Part shown: piece by piece, positions 32,219-33,176 of the stretch
Layout of the letters: each line of letters starts with the position of its first letter
How positions within the stretch are numbered: the first letter of the stretch is position 1
DNA from: Actinomycetota bacterium
GTDB lineage: Bacteria > Actinomycetota > Geothermincolia > Geothermincolales > RBG-13-55-18
NCBI GenBank assembly: GCA_028697145.1
Contig: JAQVFR010000037.1
Coordinates: forward strand, 1 to 33,176
Length of the DNA: 33,176 nucleotides
Reading direction: 5' to 3'
The notes under the pieces: generated by a model
Seen by the model: the letters and a program-made list of their open reading frames with translations, nothing else
Database searches by the model: none
What the model was told of the DNA's origin: nothing
Translations under genes and position numbers: made by a program

Positions 32219-33022
32219 TCATGGCTCATACCCTCGAGCTTTTGCATCCGATAAGGAAATCGGGATTTTACTTTGCCGTAAGTACTGACATCCGTCGCTG
32301 TGGTACTTCTCTCCGGTCTTCGTAATATAGACCGTAACATCCACGCCTGTAGGGGCTGGTTGAGCGACAACCGGTGGAGGTTCAGCATTAACTGACGGGG
32401 GCGGTGCCCAAAGTCCCAAGTTATTATTTCTTGCCTGTGCTTCAAGCGCTAAGAAATGTTCAGAATACTTCACGTCTGGTGGATACGTAGCAGTGTTGGC
32501 ATATCCTCTAGCCACCAGCTCAGCGTTTACCATAAGGTCGCCGACATATACATATCTTAGGAGTCTCCCATACTTGTCTATCTCGCTTACATCCTTCTCC
32601 ATGCGCACCTGTTTGCCTGCCACTAAGGATGAGTTGGCTACAGTTGACTCTGAGTAGTAGGGTTGCCCTGCTTCGGGGGTATTTATCCCAATATAGCGGA
32701 CCTTCTCAACTTTGCCATCTGGGAAAGTGACTTCAATGGTATCCCCGTCCACAACTCTTGTAACAGTTACAACTTCCCCAGTATTGGATTGAGCTGCCGC
32801 CTCGCTTTGGTCCTCTCCATCTTGATCGGCTGAGGTTTCTTCAAGCCTGTCTGCCTCTGCGGTCTTTTGCTGTTCTTGGGTAATGGGGGTTGCGGCCTGC
32901 TTCGGCCCCTTCTTTTCTTGCCCTACTCCTGCTGCCGCTAGAATTACTGCGAATACTATAAGGAAACCAGCGATCAGGTAAATCCACTGCTTGCGGGTGA
33001 GGCCCGAGAAGAATTCTCTCAT
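32219..33022 (-). CDS. Membrane-anchored thermonuclease (staphylococcal nuclease-like), possibly C-terminally truncated
   Basis: A 267-residue protein. An N-terminal membrane anchor (WIYLIAGFLIVFAVILAAAG, about 13-32) precedes a Gln/Glu-rich linker to residue 80. An SNase domain follows (about 83-205): RVVDGDTIEV, Arg109 (VRYIGINTPE), Glu125 (YYSEST), DKYGRLLRYV with Arg153. These match the three catalytic residues. After a Pro linker the C-terminus is VYITKTGEKYHSDGCQYLRQ, SKIPISLSDAKARGYEP, a zinc-binding module that should end in CxxC. The frame stops (TGA) at that first Cys, with SRCNPPR still encoded after it to a TAG at 32195. The ribosome site is aagggga. Confidence 0.82.
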   Translation of the reverse strand: MREFFSGLTRKQWIYLIAGFLIVFAVILAAAGVGQEKKGPKQAATPITQEQQKTAEADRLEETSADQDGEDQSEAAAQSNTGEVVTVTRVVDGDTIEVTFPDGKVEKVRYIGINTPEAGQPYYSESTVANSSLVAGKQVRMEKDVSEIDKYGRLLRYVYVGDLMVNAELVARGYANTATYPPDVKYSEHFLALEAQARNNNLGLWAPPPSVNAEPPPVVAQPAPTGVDVTVYITKTGEKYHSDGCQYLRQSKIPISLSDAKARGYEP

Positions 33023-33048
33023 CTTAGTATCCCCTTATTCGTGTGTAT

Positions 33049-33065
33049 ATTGCCACTATGGCAAT
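33049..33065. promoter_or_regulatory. Inverted repeat upstream of the thermonuclease gene
   Basis: Arms attgcc (33049-33054) and ggcaat (33060-33065) flank a 5-base spacer, 27 bases upstream of the thermonuclease ATG. It may be an operator; no promoter hexamers could be confidently assigned. Confidence 0.3.
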
Positions 33066-33175
33066 CAGTACGTAGCTGTCAACGAAAAGTAGGCACCCTC
33101 ATCCTGGTGAAAGCAAGCCCAATCCAGGGCCTGTTGCCTAAGTAGCTGATCTTGAGGATACCACTTCAACGAATT
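33065..33175 (-). CDS. Possible C-terminal fragment of an unidentified protein (partial)
   Basis: A frame open from the window edge ends in TGA at 33065-33067 and encodes 36 residues, including LKWYPQDQLLRQQALDWACF and HQDEGAYFSLTATY. The Trp/Tyr/Gln-rich content looks protein-like but the stretch is short and could be chance. It would be a neighbour upstream of the thermonuclease gene. Confidence 0.25.
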   Translation of the reverse strand, partial: NSLKWYPQDQLLRQQALDWACFHQDEGAYFSLTATY

Positions 33176-33176
33176 T

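Overview
The window is a high-GC bacterial chromosome fragment for most of its length. It has Shine-Dalgarno-led genes, several GTG/TTG starts, TetR-type regulators and an EFR1-type ferredoxin. The gene mix (AGPS-like FAD oxidase, phytoene-desaturase-like and geranylgeranyl-reductase-like flavoproteins, D-aminoacylase paralogues, HerA-like ATPase, secreted hydrolases) fits an uncultured, probably anaerobic actinobacterium. No rRNA or other phylogenetic marker is present, so this placement is inference only.

Left part (1-8.1 kb): the tail of an unidentified gene, a MITE-like element with perfect 25-bp terminal inverted repeats, a FAD oxidoreductase, a gene remnant, a GlsB-type membrane protein followed by a HerA/DUF853 ATPase, a small Cys-rich protein, an AGPS-like FAD oxidase and a cytosolic N-acyl-D-amino-acid deacylase. 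Middle (8.1-19.7 kb): a small unknown protein, a second but exported deacylase, a NatA/NatB-type ABC exporter, a divergent FGGY-type sugar kinase, an in-frame deletion relic of an Old-Yellow-Enzyme-type reductase, an EFR1 ferredoxin, a hydrolase relic, an unknown protein and a large exported alpha/beta hydrolase with a C-terminal repeat domain and membrane anchor. Next (19.9-27.1 kb): two TetR regulators, each with a clear palindromic operator, a FAD-dependent amine-oxidase/desaturase-like enzyme, a phospholipase-B-like lipoprotein, a membrane protein, an SDR epimerase with a 38-bp tandem repeat at its 3' end, and a flavin reductase.

The right part (27.2-31.7 kb) is a compact island of four toxin-antitoxin or abortive-infection modules: AbiEi/AbiEii, VapBC, MntA-HepT and a winged-helix nucleotidyltransferase with a HEPN partner. 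It is visibly more A+T rich from about 28.7 kb. Three of the four modules use a nucleotidyltransferase-fold protein. Both HEPN toxin genes carry in-frame stop codons at positions where Glu codons are expected, while their antitoxin genes look intact. The island is followed by a doubly truncated voltage-gated ion channel relic and a membrane-anchored staphylococcal-nuclease-like protein, whose reading frame ends at a TGA exactly where the first Cys of a C-terminal CxxC motif is expected.

The main themes are lipid/amide and flavin metabolism under local TetR control, much gene decay (at least six relics), and a toxin-antitoxin island in which the toxins, not the antitoxins, appear to be decaying.
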